A model generated the notes under the pieces. That model saw nothing but the letters and a program-made list of their open reading frames with translations, searched no databases and was not told the DNA's origin. Both the position numbers and the translations under genes were made by a program. From Streptomyces olindensis (GTDB lineage Bacteria > Actinomycetota > Actinomycetes > Streptomycetales > Streptomycetaceae), in NCBI GenBank assembly GCA_000696115.1, contig JJOH01000018.1, forward strand, positions 1 to 64,000: DNA of 64,000 bases, written 5' to 3'. Of the stretch, positions 17,771 through 26,237 are shown piece by piece. Every line of letters begins with the position of its first letter. The first letter of the stretch is position 1.

Positions 17771-18958
17771 GTGTCCTCGTCTCCGCTCGCCCTCACCGCC
17801 GCCGATCTGCTGCTGCGGCCCGCCTTCGGCTCCCGCCGCGACCCCGGCCGGGTCTTCGACCGCATCGCGGCGGAGACCGGACAGGCGCCGGGCGACCGGG
17901 AGTTCCTCGACGGCTTCCGGGCCCTGCTGGGCTGGTGGGCGAAGGCCGAGAACCTCACGCCGGTCGGCTGGCAGTCCGCGCAGGCGCACGTCCGGCGGCA
18001 CCTGGCCAACCGGGCCCGCGTGCGGCGGCTGATCGCCGAGCATCCGGAGATCGAGCGGGAGCCGATCGAGAAGCCGGTGTTCGTCGTGGGGCTGCCGCGC
18101 ACGGCGACCACGGTCACGCACGCGGTGCTGTCGATCTCGGACGATCACCGGTGCCCGCTGCTGTGGGAACTGCTCCGGCCCGACCTGGAGTTGCCGCCCC
18201 GGCAGCGGCGGAAGGCGATCACCGCCGGGCACCGGATGGTGCAGGGCACGAACCTCTTCGCGCCGCGCTTCCGCGACATCCACGCGATGGCCGCCGAGGG
18301 CCCCGAGGAGTGCACGTTCGCGTTGCCGCACGCCCTGATGCCGTTCTCGCAGGCCCGGATCCCCGAGTACCTGGCGTGGCACTGCGCGCGGGACTTCGTC
18401 GGCGACTACCGGTACCTCAAGCAGGTCTACCAGGTGCTCCAGTACGGCCGTCCGCGGCGGCGCTGGATGCTGAAGTCGCCCATGCACCTGGAGAACCTGG
18501 ACGCGTTGCTGACGGTCTTCCCCGACGCCACGCTCGTGTGGTGCCACCGCGACCCGGTCACCGTCGTGGCGTCCTTCTGCAGCCTGATCGAGCACGGCAT
18601 GGCCGTCAGCACCCGCCCCCTCGATCTGCACGGCATCGGCACCACCTGGCTCGGTCTGCTGAGCCGGGCCATGACGCGCGGCCTCGCGGCCCGGGCCGCC
18701 GTCCCGCCGGAGCAGCTGGTGGACGCCCCGTACTCCTGGCTCGGCTCCGACCCCGCCACCGGCGCCCCGAAGCTCTACGCCGCCGTCGGCGCCCCCTGGA
18801 CCGAGGCCGACGCGGCCCGGCTGCCCGCGGCCGTCGCCCGCCCCAGGGGCACCCGCAGGCACACCTACGACCTGGCCCGCTACGGCCTGACCCGGGACGA
18901 GGTCGAGTCGGCCTTCGCCGGGTACGAGGCGCTGCGGGCCGAGGTCGACCGCGCCTGA
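17771..18958 (+). CDS. Sulfotransferase-family protein
   Basis: This 395-residue protein carries the PAPS-binding P-loop-like motif VFVVGLPRTATTVTHAVLS (5'-phosphosulfate loop, about residues 100-118). It also has a later segment FPDATLVWCHRDPVTVVASFCSLIEHG that corresponds to the 3'-phosphate-binding motif, with RWMLKSPMHLENLDALL between. It would transfer sulfate from PAPS to a hydroxyl or amine; members of this branch (Sulfotransfer_3) act on lipids, glycans or small molecules, and the acceptor is unknown. GTG 17771 is 63 bases beyond the GH31 terminator, so it has its own promoter. It splits the glycan locus and has no operator palindrome nearby, so it may be a resident core gene. Confidence 0.8.
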   Translation: MSSSPLALTAADLLLRPAFGSRRDPGRVFDRIAAETGQAPGDREFLDGFRALLGWWAKAENLTPVGWQSAQAHVRRHLANRARVRRLIAEHPEIEREPIEKPVFVVGLPRTATTVTHAVLSISDDHRCPLLWELLRPDLELPPRQRRKAITAGHRMVQGTNLFAPRFRDIHAMAAEGPEECTFALPHALMPFSQARIPEYLAWHCARDFVGDYRYLKQVYQVLQYGRPRRRWMLKSPMHLENLDALLTVFPDATLVWCHRDPVTVVASFCSLIEHGMAVSTRPLDLHGIGTTWLGLLSRAMTRGLAARAAVPPEQLVDAPYSWLGSDPATGAPKLYAAVGAPWTEADAARLPAAVARPRGTRRHTYDLARYGLTRDEVESAFAGYEALRAEVDRA

Positions 18959-18992
18959 CGGCACGGCCGGCCCCGGCCCCGGCGCCCCGGGA

Positions 18993-19706
18993 TCAGCTGC
19001 TGCTGACCGTCAGGTTGTTGGTGGTGAAGTTCAGACCGCCGGACGACGAGGTGATCTCGTAGCCGAACTGCACGTCACCGATGGTCTCGTTGCCCATCCA
19101 CCTCTTGGTGTCCTTGATCCACTTCAGGATCGGCAGGATGTTGACGCTGCCGGAGTTGGAGTCGGACGTCCGCAGGAACGAGAAGACCTCGTTGGCCCCG
19201 TTGTTGCCCTTGTAGACGTTCCAGGTGTGGCCGCCGAGGGTGACGCTGCCCTGGGAGGTGCCGAGCGGTCCGACGGCGCCGTTGTAGTTGACCCAGAGCA
19301 TGATCTCGTAGTCGTAGTCGGTGTCCCAGATGTCGTACGACGTGTTGTACGCGCCGGACGACGGGACCGTGACGTTGTAGTTGCTCGTGAGCGAGCCGAG
19401 GGAGGTGATCGTCTTGTTGATCACCTTCTTGGAGTTGGGGTACGACTTGATGCCGCCGGTGTTGGGGTGGTCGGCCCAGACGCCCCAGTTGGTGCCGGAG
19501 TTGGCCCAGACGCACTGGCTGCCGGCGCCGGAGCCCCAGATGTTGTTGTAGAGCGTGTAGCCGTTGAGGCTCGTGTTGCCCCACTGGTCGCAGGAGTTCC
19601 AGACGGCGGCGGAGGCGGGGGCGGAGGCGAGGCCGACGGTGACGCCGAGCGCGAGGGCCGGGGCCAGCAGGGCCTTGGTGATCCTGCTCATGGTGCGTGT
19701 TGCCAT
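18993..19706 (-). CDS. Secreted GH12 endo-beta-1,4-glucanase / xyloglucanase
   Basis: This 237-residue family 12 enzyme has a Sec signal peptide (ALALGVTVGLASAPASAA, cleavage near residue 34). The beta-sandwich catalytic domain follows without any carbohydrate-binding module. The nucleophile is probably Glu134 in DYDYEIMLWVNY and the acid/base Glu217 in GDVQFGYEITSS; NIWGSGAGSQCVW is also typical. It would hydrolyse beta-1,4-glucan backbones outside the cell, and the neighbours point to xyloglucan. ATG 19706 has GAAGGGA upstream. It is last in the minus-strand operon, 36 bases beyond the GH95 stop. GH12 also includes plain cellulases, so specificity is inferred from context. Confidence 0.88.
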   Translation of the reverse strand: MATRTMSRITKALLAPALALGVTVGLASAPASAAVWNSCDQWGNTSLNGYTLYNNIWGSGAGSQCVWANSGTNWGVWADHPNTGGIKSYPNSKKVINKTITSLGSLTSNYNVTVPSSGAYNTSYDIWDTDYDYEIMLWVNYNGAVGPLGTSQGSVTLGGHTWNVYKGNNGANEVFSFLRTSDSNSGSVNILPILKWIKDTKRWMGNETIGDVQFGYEITSSSGGLNFTTNNLTVSSS

Positions 19707-19742
19707 GGTGTCCCTTCCATGGGTGGGGGGATTGCGGGGGGA

Positions 19743-21935
19743 TCACCGCGCTCTCAAGGTGAGCGCGCGGTCTTCTCCGGCGACGAGGTCGAGGGGCTCG
19801 GCACCGGAGGAAGTCCTGAATTCGACGCGGACGGTACGGCTCGGCCGGAGGACGGCGGTGGCGGCACCGTCCCGGCTCCAGGTGAGGTCGATCTCGGCCC
19901 CGAACCGGGTGCGCACACCGCGCAGCGCGCCGCTGGGGTACGCCGCCGGGAGCGCGGGCAGCAGGACCAGCCGGTCGGGGGTGGACTGCACGAGCATCTC
20001 GATCAGTACGGCCGGCAGGGTGTGCGCCGCGTCGGCGTTGTAGACCTGGCGCTTCGGATAGTGGGCGCTCATCAGGGAGGCGTGGAAGAAGTCGCCGTCC
20101 AGGACCTGGCCGAGGGCGTGGGCGACGCGGTCGGCGTCCCGGAGCCGGGCGGCGACGAGGGCGTGGTGCAGGTGGCCGTGCGCGGAGTCGTTCTCGGCGC
20201 CGCGCAGTTCCAGGGCGCGGTGGGCGGCGGCCGCGAGCTCGGGGGTGTCGTAGGGGGTGATCTCGTCGAGGGGCCAGACGCCGTAGAGGTGGCTGAGGTG
20301 GCGGTGGTCGTAGGAGTCCTCCAGGCCTGGCCAGGCCCATTCGGCCAGGGCCCCGTCCTCGTTGATCCGGTGCGGCGGCAGCCGGTCGGCGAGGGCGTGC
20401 CAGCGGTCGGCGTCGGGGCCGGGGTGGTAGGCGGCGGCCGTGCGCAGGGCGTGGCGGGCCGCGGAGAGGTCCATGGCCGCGTTCAGGGTGCCCCAGCTGG
20501 CATTGGCGGGGCGGTTCTCGGGTGAGTAGGACGGGACGACGACGAGGTGGCCGTGCTCGTCCGTCCTGGTGAGGAAGTCCTCGTAGAAGAGGGCGACTTC
20601 GGCGAGCGCCTCGGCGGTGCGCGGGTCGCGGGTGCCCTGCGTCTCGTCGTGGTCGACGAGCGGCTTGAGCAGCCAGTCGGCGCCGGCGGTCCACAGGTGC
20701 AGCGGGTATTCGCGGTTGTAGTGGTACGCGTGGCCGGACTCGCCGTCGGTGTGGGCGGGGGCGACCACGCCCCGGGCGCCGAAGACCGCGCGGGCGTTGT
20801 CGCGCCAGTCGGGGAGCTGGCGCCGGACCAGCCGCGCGTGGGCCTCGGTGACCTCGGGGAGGGCGGCGGCAGCGGCGGAGGCGGTCTGGAGGTTGAGGTT
20901 GGCGTCCTGGGTGAACGCGCCCGACCAGGCGGTGTTCCAGTCGCCGGTCCACAGCCCGGTCAGGCGGGGCGGGAAGAGGCCGCTCGCGGAGAGCAGGTGG
21001 TAGCGGCCGGCGGCGAAGAGGCGCTCCAGCAGGGCGGCGCCGCGCGGCCGGGTCAGCAGCTCGGAGCCCGGCAGGGCCCGTTCGGCGGGGTCGGCGCCGA
21101 GGTCGAGGGTGACGCGCTCGTAGGCGGTGCGGTGCAGCGCGGTGTGGCGGTCGAGGAGCTCGTCGTACTCCTGGGGCAGGTCGCGCAGGGCCCGGCCCTC
21201 GGCGACGACGTCGAGTTCGCCGGTGTGCCGGTGCACCCGGGTGAGGAGCAGCACGGACCGGGCGCCCTCGACGCGCACGCCGGGGGGCACGAGGGTGGTG
21301 GTGCCGCCGGTGACGGTGACCTGGGTGACGCCGGTGCAGGCGCGGTCGCCGTCCGGGTAGCGGGCGCGCAGGTTGAGCAGGGCGCCCTCGGGGGTGAGGA
21401 CGGCTCCGTGGCCGACGCCCAGTCCGGTGGGGGCGCCGGGCAGCCGGTGGTCCAGGTCGATGTCGAGGGTGAGGTCGGGTCCGGTGACGTGGTGGACGAT
21501 CACGTCGTCGGCGCGGGAGACGAAGAGGCGGCCGGTCCAGCCGGCGCAGGCCGCGCCGACCACGCCGGTGGTGAAGTCGACGTCTCGGCGGTAGTCGGGG
21601 CAGTCGGCCGGCGGCCGGCGCAGCCGGACCTGGAAGGCGGGGTGGAAGGGCTGCACCCACTGGAGCGGGCGCCCGTCGGTGAAGCTCTCGGCGGCCGTCC
21701 GGTCGCCCGCCAGGAGCCGGTCCTGGAGGGCGGGGAGGCCGTCGGCGAGCTGCGGGGGCCGGGGGTCCCGGCCGTTGGGCCGTACCAGGGTGTGATGTGT
21801 GACGATGACCCGCTCGCTGTTCGGGTCACCGAACACAAGGGCGCCGTGGTGGCCGTTGCCGCTGAGGAAGGCGTCCTCCCAGCGGGCGGCCGGCCGCGGT
21901 TCCCACGTGCCGTGGACGGGTGCGGTGGCGGTCAT
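19743..21935 (-). CDS. GH95 alpha-L-fucosidase (or alpha-L-galactosidase)
   Basis: This 730-residue family 95 enzyme inverts and releases terminal alpha-1,2-L-fucose, the cap on galactose in xyloglucan side chains. The N-terminal beta domain opens WEDAFLSGNGHHGALVFGDP. The (alpha/alpha)6 barrel has LTGLWTGDWNTAW, ANLNLQ (Asn347 and Asn349, positions of the base-activating asparagines) and VVPSYSPENRPANASW with Glu473 as likely acid. The region expected to hold the late conserved Asp reads QVYNADAAHTLPAVLIEMLVQS, slightly different from the usual DGNFG-type wording. No signal peptide, so cytoplasmic. It overlaps GH42 by four bases (ATGA). Fucosidase against galactosidase activity cannot be decided. 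Confidence 0.85.
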   Translation of the reverse strand: MTATAPVHGTWEPRPAARWEDAFLSGNGHHGALVFGDPNSERVIVTHHTLVRPNGRDPRPPQLADGLPALQDRLLAGDRTAAESFTDGRPLQWVQPFHPAFQVRLRRPPADCPDYRRDVDFTTGVVGAACAGWTGRLFVSRADDVIVHHVTGPDLTLDIDLDHRLPGAPTGLGVGHGAVLTPEGALLNLRARYPDGDRACTGVTQVTVTGGTTTLVPPGVRVEGARSVLLLTRVHRHTGELDVVAEGRALRDLPQEYDELLDRHTALHRTAYERVTLDLGADPAERALPGSELLTRPRGAALLERLFAAGRYHLLSASGLFPPRLTGLWTGDWNTAWSGAFTQDANLNLQTASAAAAALPEVTEAHARLVRRQLPDWRDNARAVFGARGVVAPAHTDGESGHAYHYNREYPLHLWTAGADWLLKPLVDHDETQGTRDPRTAEALAEVALFYEDFLTRTDEHGHLVVVPSYSPENRPANASWGTLNAAMDLSAARHALRTAAAYHPGPDADRWHALADRLPPHRINEDGALAEWAWPGLEDSYDHRHLSHLYGVWPLDEITPYDTPELAAAAHRALELRGAENDSAHGHLHHALVAARLRDADRVAHALGQVLDGDFFHASLMSAHYPKRQVYNADAAHTLPAVLIEMLVQSTPDRLVLLPALPAAYPSGALRGVRTRFGAEIDLTWSRDGAATAVLRPSRTVRVEFRTSSGAEPLDLVAGEDRALTLRAR

Positions 21936-23911
21936 GGCCGGAGCACCGCCACCTCGTAGCGGCCGAGGGTGAGCCGGTCGGTGACGGCCGTGTCCGTCAG
22001 CAGGTCATGGTGGGTGCCGGGCACCTCGACGGTCACCGGCTCGCGGCCGTGGTTGAGGACGAACAGCACCTCGCCCCGGCGTACGGCCTCGACGTGCTCG
22101 GGGAGGCCGTCCAGCACCGGGCGGACGCCCGCGCCCTCGGCGATCCGGGCCAGCAGGTCGCGCAGCGCCTCGGGCTCCGGGAGCGTGGAGACGTACCAGG
22201 CGCGGCCCTTGCGCAGGACGGCGGGCATGCCGTCCAGCTCGCCGCCCTTGTAGCGGATCGTGTGGTCCGGGTCGGCGGGCTCGATCTCCTCGGACCACAG
22301 CGTGCCGCGGAAGCCCTCGCACGCGGCGGTCTCCTCGGCCTCCAGCGGCCACCACTCGTGCAGCGTGCGGATGCCGAACAGCTCCCGCAGCCGGGCGTCC
22401 ATGCCGCCGGGGCGTACCCGGTCGTCCTCGTCGGCGACGCCGGTCAGGAAGCCGCAGACGAGGGTGCCGCCCTGCCGGACGTAGGCGAGGAGGTTGTCGA
22501 TCGACGCGTCGGTGAGCGCGTACAGCTGGGGCACGACGACCACCGGGTACGGCGTCAGGTCGTGCTCGGGGTGGGCGAAGTCGGTGGTGAGGTGCGCCTG
22601 CCAGAGGGCGCGGTGCCAGGCGCGCAGCACGTCCGGGTACTCCACCCGGCTGGACAGGCGGCCGTCGTGGGCGCCGGCCCACCAGGCGTGCCAGTCGTGC
22701 AGGACGGCGACGCCGGCGGTGATGTGCCGGCCGGTCACCTCGGGGGCGATCCGGGCCAGGTCGGCGCCGAGCCGCTTGACCTCCTGGTACGTCCGGCCGT
22801 CTTCCCCCGCGTGGCTGACCATGCCGGAGTGGAACTTCTCCGCGCCCTGCCGGGACTGCCGCCACTGGAAGTAGCAGACGGCGTCGGCGCCCCGGGCCAC
22901 GGCCTGGAGCGACCACAGCCGGTTCATGCCGCGGGGCTTGGGGTGGTTCACGCCGCGCCAGTTGACCGGCCCGGCCGCCTGCTCCATGAGCATCCACGGC
23001 CCGCGTGCCTGGGAGCGGGTCATGTCCTGGACGAGGGCGCCGTGCTGGGCGCCGAGCGGGTCGCGCGGGTCGGGGTAGAGGTCGACGGAGACGACGTCCT
23101 CCTCCTCGGCCCAGCGCCAGGCGTCCTGGCCGAACCACAGGGGCATGAAGTTGCTGGTGACCGGGATGTGCGGGGTGTGACGCCGGACGATGTCCCGCTC
23201 GGCCGTGTAACACTCCAGGAGCATGTCGGAGGTGAAGCGCCGGAAGTCCAGGACCTGGCCGGGATTGCGCAGGTAGTGCGGCAGGCGGGGCGGCAGGATG
23301 CCGTCCCAGGTGTCGTAGCCCTGGCTCCAGAAGGCGGTGCCCCAGGCCTCGTTGAGGGCGTCGAGCGTGCGGTACCTCTCGCGCAGCCAGCGGCGGAAGG
23401 CTGCCGCGGCCTCGTCGCCGTGGTCGTAGGTGCAGTACTCGTTGTTGATGTGCCACATCGTCAGGGCCGGGTGGCCGCCGTAGCGGGCGGCCAGGTCCTC
23501 GGTGATGGCGGCGGCGTAGCGCCGGTAGGTGGCGCTGGAGTGGGAGAAGTGCTGCCGGCCGCCCCACCACTCGGTGCGGCCGTCCTCGGTGACGGGCAGG
23601 GTGTCGGGGTGCAGCCGGCCCATCCACGGCGGGGGCGAGGCGGTCGGGGTGGCGAGGACGACGCCGATGCCGTTCGCGTGCATCAGGTCCATCAGCGTGT
23701 CGAGCCGGCCGAACTCGCGTGCGCCCGGCTCCGGTTCCAGCGTCGACCAGGAGAAGACGCCGAGGGTGACCGAGTTGACGCCGGCGGCCTTCATCAGCCG
23801 GACGTCCTCGTGCCAGGTCTCCTCGGGCCACTGCTCCGGGTTGTAGTCGCCGCCGTAGAGGAGGCGGCCCCGGGTCGCGTCGGCCAGGCCGGGCCGTTCT
23901 CCTGCGGTCAT
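21932..23911 (-). CDS. GH42 beta-galactosidase
   Basis: This 659-residue family 42 enzyme should remove beta-1,2-galactose from xyloglucan side chains after defucosylation. The barrel starts LYGGDYNPEQWPEETW. The acid/base is Glu158 in TMWHINNEYCTY and the nucleophile Glu310 in GPWMLMEQAAGPVNW; the trimerisation/Rossmann-like domain (YPVVVVPQLYALTDASI) and a small C-terminal beta domain follow. No signal peptide. The start ATG shares one base with the GH74 stop (TGATG), and the end overlaps GH95, so the three hydrolases are translated as a unit. GH42 in place of GH2 or GH35 is unusual in known xyloglucan loci. Confidence 0.92.
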   Translation of the reverse strand: MTAGERPGLADATRGRLLYGGDYNPEQWPEETWHEDVRLMKAAGVNSVTLGVFSWSTLEPEPGAREFGRLDTLMDLMHANGIGVVLATPTASPPPWMGRLHPDTLPVTEDGRTEWWGGRQHFSHSSATYRRYAAAITEDLAARYGGHPALTMWHINNEYCTYDHGDEAAAAFRRWLRERYRTLDALNEAWGTAFWSQGYDTWDGILPPRLPHYLRNPGQVLDFRRFTSDMLLECYTAERDIVRRHTPHIPVTSNFMPLWFGQDAWRWAEEEDVVSVDLYPDPRDPLGAQHGALVQDMTRSQARGPWMLMEQAAGPVNWRGVNHPKPRGMNRLWSLQAVARGADAVCYFQWRQSRQGAEKFHSGMVSHAGEDGRTYQEVKRLGADLARIAPEVTGRHITAGVAVLHDWHAWWAGAHDGRLSSRVEYPDVLRAWHRALWQAHLTTDFAHPEHDLTPYPVVVVPQLYALTDASIDNLLAYVRQGGTLVCGFLTGVADEDDRVRPGGMDARLRELFGIRTLHEWWPLEAEETAACEGFRGTLWSEEIEPADPDHTIRYKGGELDGMPAVLRKGRAWYVSTLPEPEALRDLLARIAEGAGVRPVLDGLPEHVEAVRRGEVLFVLNHGREPVTVEVPGTHHDLLTDTAVTDRLTLGRYEVAVLRP

Positions 23912-26109
23912 CAGGCGGGCTCCCCGTACTGCACACCCCGTCCGTTGGTGGCGATGTAGACCCGGCCGTACACGCGCGGGTCACCGGTGATGGTGGCGCC
24001 GATCCAGCCCCACTGGTGCCGGTCGTCGTTGACGCGCACCCAGGTCTTCGCCTCGTCGTCCGAGCGGTACACGGCGGTGATGCTCTCGGTCGAGCCGACC
24101 ATGTAGATCGCCGGGTAGGAGGCGCCCTCGGCGGCCTTGCCGAAGCCCAGGGTGTACGAGGCCCGGCAGCCGGCGACCTTGGTGAAGGTCGCGCCGCCGT
24201 CCGTGGAGCGGTACAGCCCGTTCCACTTCAGGCTCAGCCAGAGGTCGCCGGAGCGGCCCGGGGCGGCGACGAGCTGGAACTCGGTGTCGCCCGAGTTCAG
24301 ACCGCCGGTCCGCGCGGTGAAGGTCGCTCCGCCGTCCGTGCTGGCGAAGAGCGTGCCGGTGGTGGTGTCGAAGGCGTAGAACCGCCGCGGGTCGACCGGG
24401 TCGGCGACCGGGACGGCGCCCTTCGGGAAGGAGGAGACCTCCGACCAGGTGGTGCCGTTGTCGACCGAGCGGAAGCCGGGATTGCTCGTGCCGAAGGACC
24501 ACAGCAGCACGCTGCCGTCGGCGTTGGTGGCGATCGGCCCCGGTGCGCTCTTGGCCATGCTCGGCTGGGCCTTGAAGGGGGCCCAGGTTTTTCCTCCGTC
24601 GGTCGACCAGGCCCCGTTGCCGTGGTCGCCCCAGCCCGCCCGGACCACGTACGACGGCTTCGCCGCGGCCAGCGACAGGCCGGTCGACGTGCCGAACACC
24701 GGGTTGGACGCCATGCCGCGCGACGGCGACGCCGTGAGCCGCTCGTGGTACATCACGCCGATGTCCCCGGAACCGCTGAGCAGGTGTGCCTCGCCGGTCG
24801 GGGGCGAGACCAGCTGGCGGATGGAGGCCTCCTCCAGGCCGCGGATCTGCGGCGCCCAGTGCGTGAGGTCGCGGGTGCCGTAGAGGGTCGCGCCCGTGCC
24901 GTACACCACGTGCTTCGAGTCGTACGGGTCGAGGGCGAGGGCCTGGATCCACCAGCCGAACTTGGGCTCGTCGCCGCCCCACTTGAGGTAGGGCGTCTCG
25001 GAGACGTCGAGGACGGCCGTGTCCTTCAGGGAGGTCCAGGTGCGGCCGCCGTCGGTGGAGCGGAACACGGTGTCGATCTCGGCCCAGCGGTTGTTGGTGG
25101 AGACGACGAGCGTGCCGGGGCGGCGGGCGTCGACGGCGACACCGCCGTAGCCGAAGGCGTCCCGCCCGCCGTCGCTCGTGGTTCCGCCGGGCTTCACCGG
25201 TGTGACCTCGGTCCACTTCCCGCTGCCGGTGCGCAGCTTGTGCACGCTGCCGTCGGACTGGCCGTTCGGGCCGGGGGCGTCGGCGTACGTCACGTACAGC
25301 TCACGGGTGTGCCGGTCGTACGCGGCGCGGATCGGCACCTTGGCGGCGGTGCCCGTGGGCTGTCCCGGGACAGCCTCCCAGGTGATGCCGTCGGTGGTGC
25401 GGTAGAGGTTCGCGGAGGTGCCGTCGGAGTCGCCCCAGCCGGCGTAGACGGCGCGGCCCGCGGCGACCAGGAGCGTGACGCCCTGGCCGGTGGCGCTCGG
25501 CGCGGCGGGGAAGCTCACGGCCTTCCAGGTGGCGCCCCGGTCGGTCGACCTGAGCAGCCCGTCGTGCCGGGTGCCGAGCCACAGGGTGTCGCTGTCGCGC
25601 GGGTCGACGAGCAGCCGCTCACCGCAGCCGCGCCCGTCCTCGTTGGCCCCGAGCTTCACGGTGAGGTCGGTGCGCTTCCAGGTGGCGCCGCGGTCCTCGG
25701 AGCGCAGCACGGCCCCGTTGCCGGCCCAGGGCTGGGCGTACGTGCCGAGGGCGAGGTAGACGCGGTTCGGATGGGCCGGGTCGACGGCCATGGCTTCCAC
25801 GCCGAGCAGGTTCCAGTCGTCCCAGCCGATGTGGTCGACGAGCGGGATCCACCGGGCGGTGCGGTCGTCCCAGCGGTAGGCGCCGCCGATGTCGGTACGG
25901 GCGTAGGCGAGGCCGCGGACGGCGGGGTGGAAGAGGACGCCGGTGATGAAGCCGGTGCCGCCCTGGACGACGTTGCGCCAGCGGTAGGCACCGCCCGCGG
26001 CGGGGACGGCGGCGTGCGCCCGCCCGGGCAGGAGGGGGACGGTGGTGAGCGCGGCGACGGCCGCGGTCCCGGCGAGAACGGCACGTCTGCTCGGGCTGGA
26101 CGCATGCAT
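23911..26109 (-). CDS. Secreted GH74 xyloglucanase (Tat signal)
   Basis: This 732-residue family 74 enzyme cuts the xyloglucan backbone by inversion. The N-terminus PSRRAVLAGTAAVAALTTV is a twin-arginine-type signal ending near AHA (residue 33). Two seven-bladed propellers follow, with many STDGGxTW/RSEDRGATW Asp-box turns. The probable catalytic pair is Asp73 (RTDIGGAYRW) and Asp449 (LLSGSGDIGVMYH). No carbohydrate-binding module is attached, unlike many actinobacterial GH74 proteins. It is the first hydrolase after the importer genes, separated from them by a 128-base gap with a dispersed repeat, which may form a weak internal boundary. Endo or exo action is undecided. Confidence 0.92.
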   Translation of the reverse strand: MHASSPSRRAVLAGTAAVAALTTVPLLPGRAHAAVPAAGGAYRWRNVVQGGTGFITGVLFHPAVRGLAYARTDIGGAYRWDDRTARWIPLVDHIGWDDWNLLGVEAMAVDPAHPNRVYLALGTYAQPWAGNGAVLRSEDRGATWKRTDLTVKLGANEDGRGCGERLLVDPRDSDTLWLGTRHDGLLRSTDRGATWKAVSFPAAPSATGQGVTLLVAAGRAVYAGWGDSDGTSANLYRTTDGITWEAVPGQPTGTAAKVPIRAAYDRHTRELYVTYADAPGPNGQSDGSVHKLRTGSGKWTEVTPVKPGGTTSDGGRDAFGYGGVAVDARRPGTLVVSTNNRWAEIDTVFRSTDGGRTWTSLKDTAVLDVSETPYLKWGGDEPKFGWWIQALALDPYDSKHVVYGTGATLYGTRDLTHWAPQIRGLEEASIRQLVSPPTGEAHLLSGSGDIGVMYHERLTASPSRGMASNPVFGTSTGLSLAAAKPSYVVRAGWGDHGNGAWSTDGGKTWAPFKAQPSMAKSAPGPIATNADGSVLLWSFGTSNPGFRSVDNGTTWSEVSSFPKGAVPVADPVDPRRFYAFDTTTGTLFASTDGGATFTARTGGLNSGDTEFQLVAAPGRSGDLWLSLKWNGLYRSTDGGATFTKVAGCRASYTLGFGKAAEGASYPAIYMVGSTESITAVYRSDDEAKTWVRVNDDRHQWGWIGATITGDPRVYGRVYIATNGRGVQYGEPA

Positions 26110-26146
26110 GACACATACCTCGTGGTTCTGGGAGGGGGGAGGAGAA

Positions 26147-26178
26147 GCGCCCCGGAAGGGGCGCGGGGAACTGCGCGA
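26147..26178. repeat. Dispersed Streptomyces repeat, GCGCAGTTCCCCGCGCCCC type, copy 2
   Basis: GCGCCCC (26147-26153), GGAA loop and GGGGCGC (26158-26164), followed by GGGGAACTGCGCGATCAACC. This is the reverse orientation of 7982-8017. It lies in the 128-base gap between the last permease and GH74 inside the putative operon, and the small GGAA-capped hairpin could attenuate transcription or protect the upstream mRNA. Confidence 0.7.
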
Positions 26179-26237
26179 TCAACCACGACGCGGCCGCGGA
26201 CGACGATGGCCGGCAGCCCTACGGCGAGAGGGCGTTC

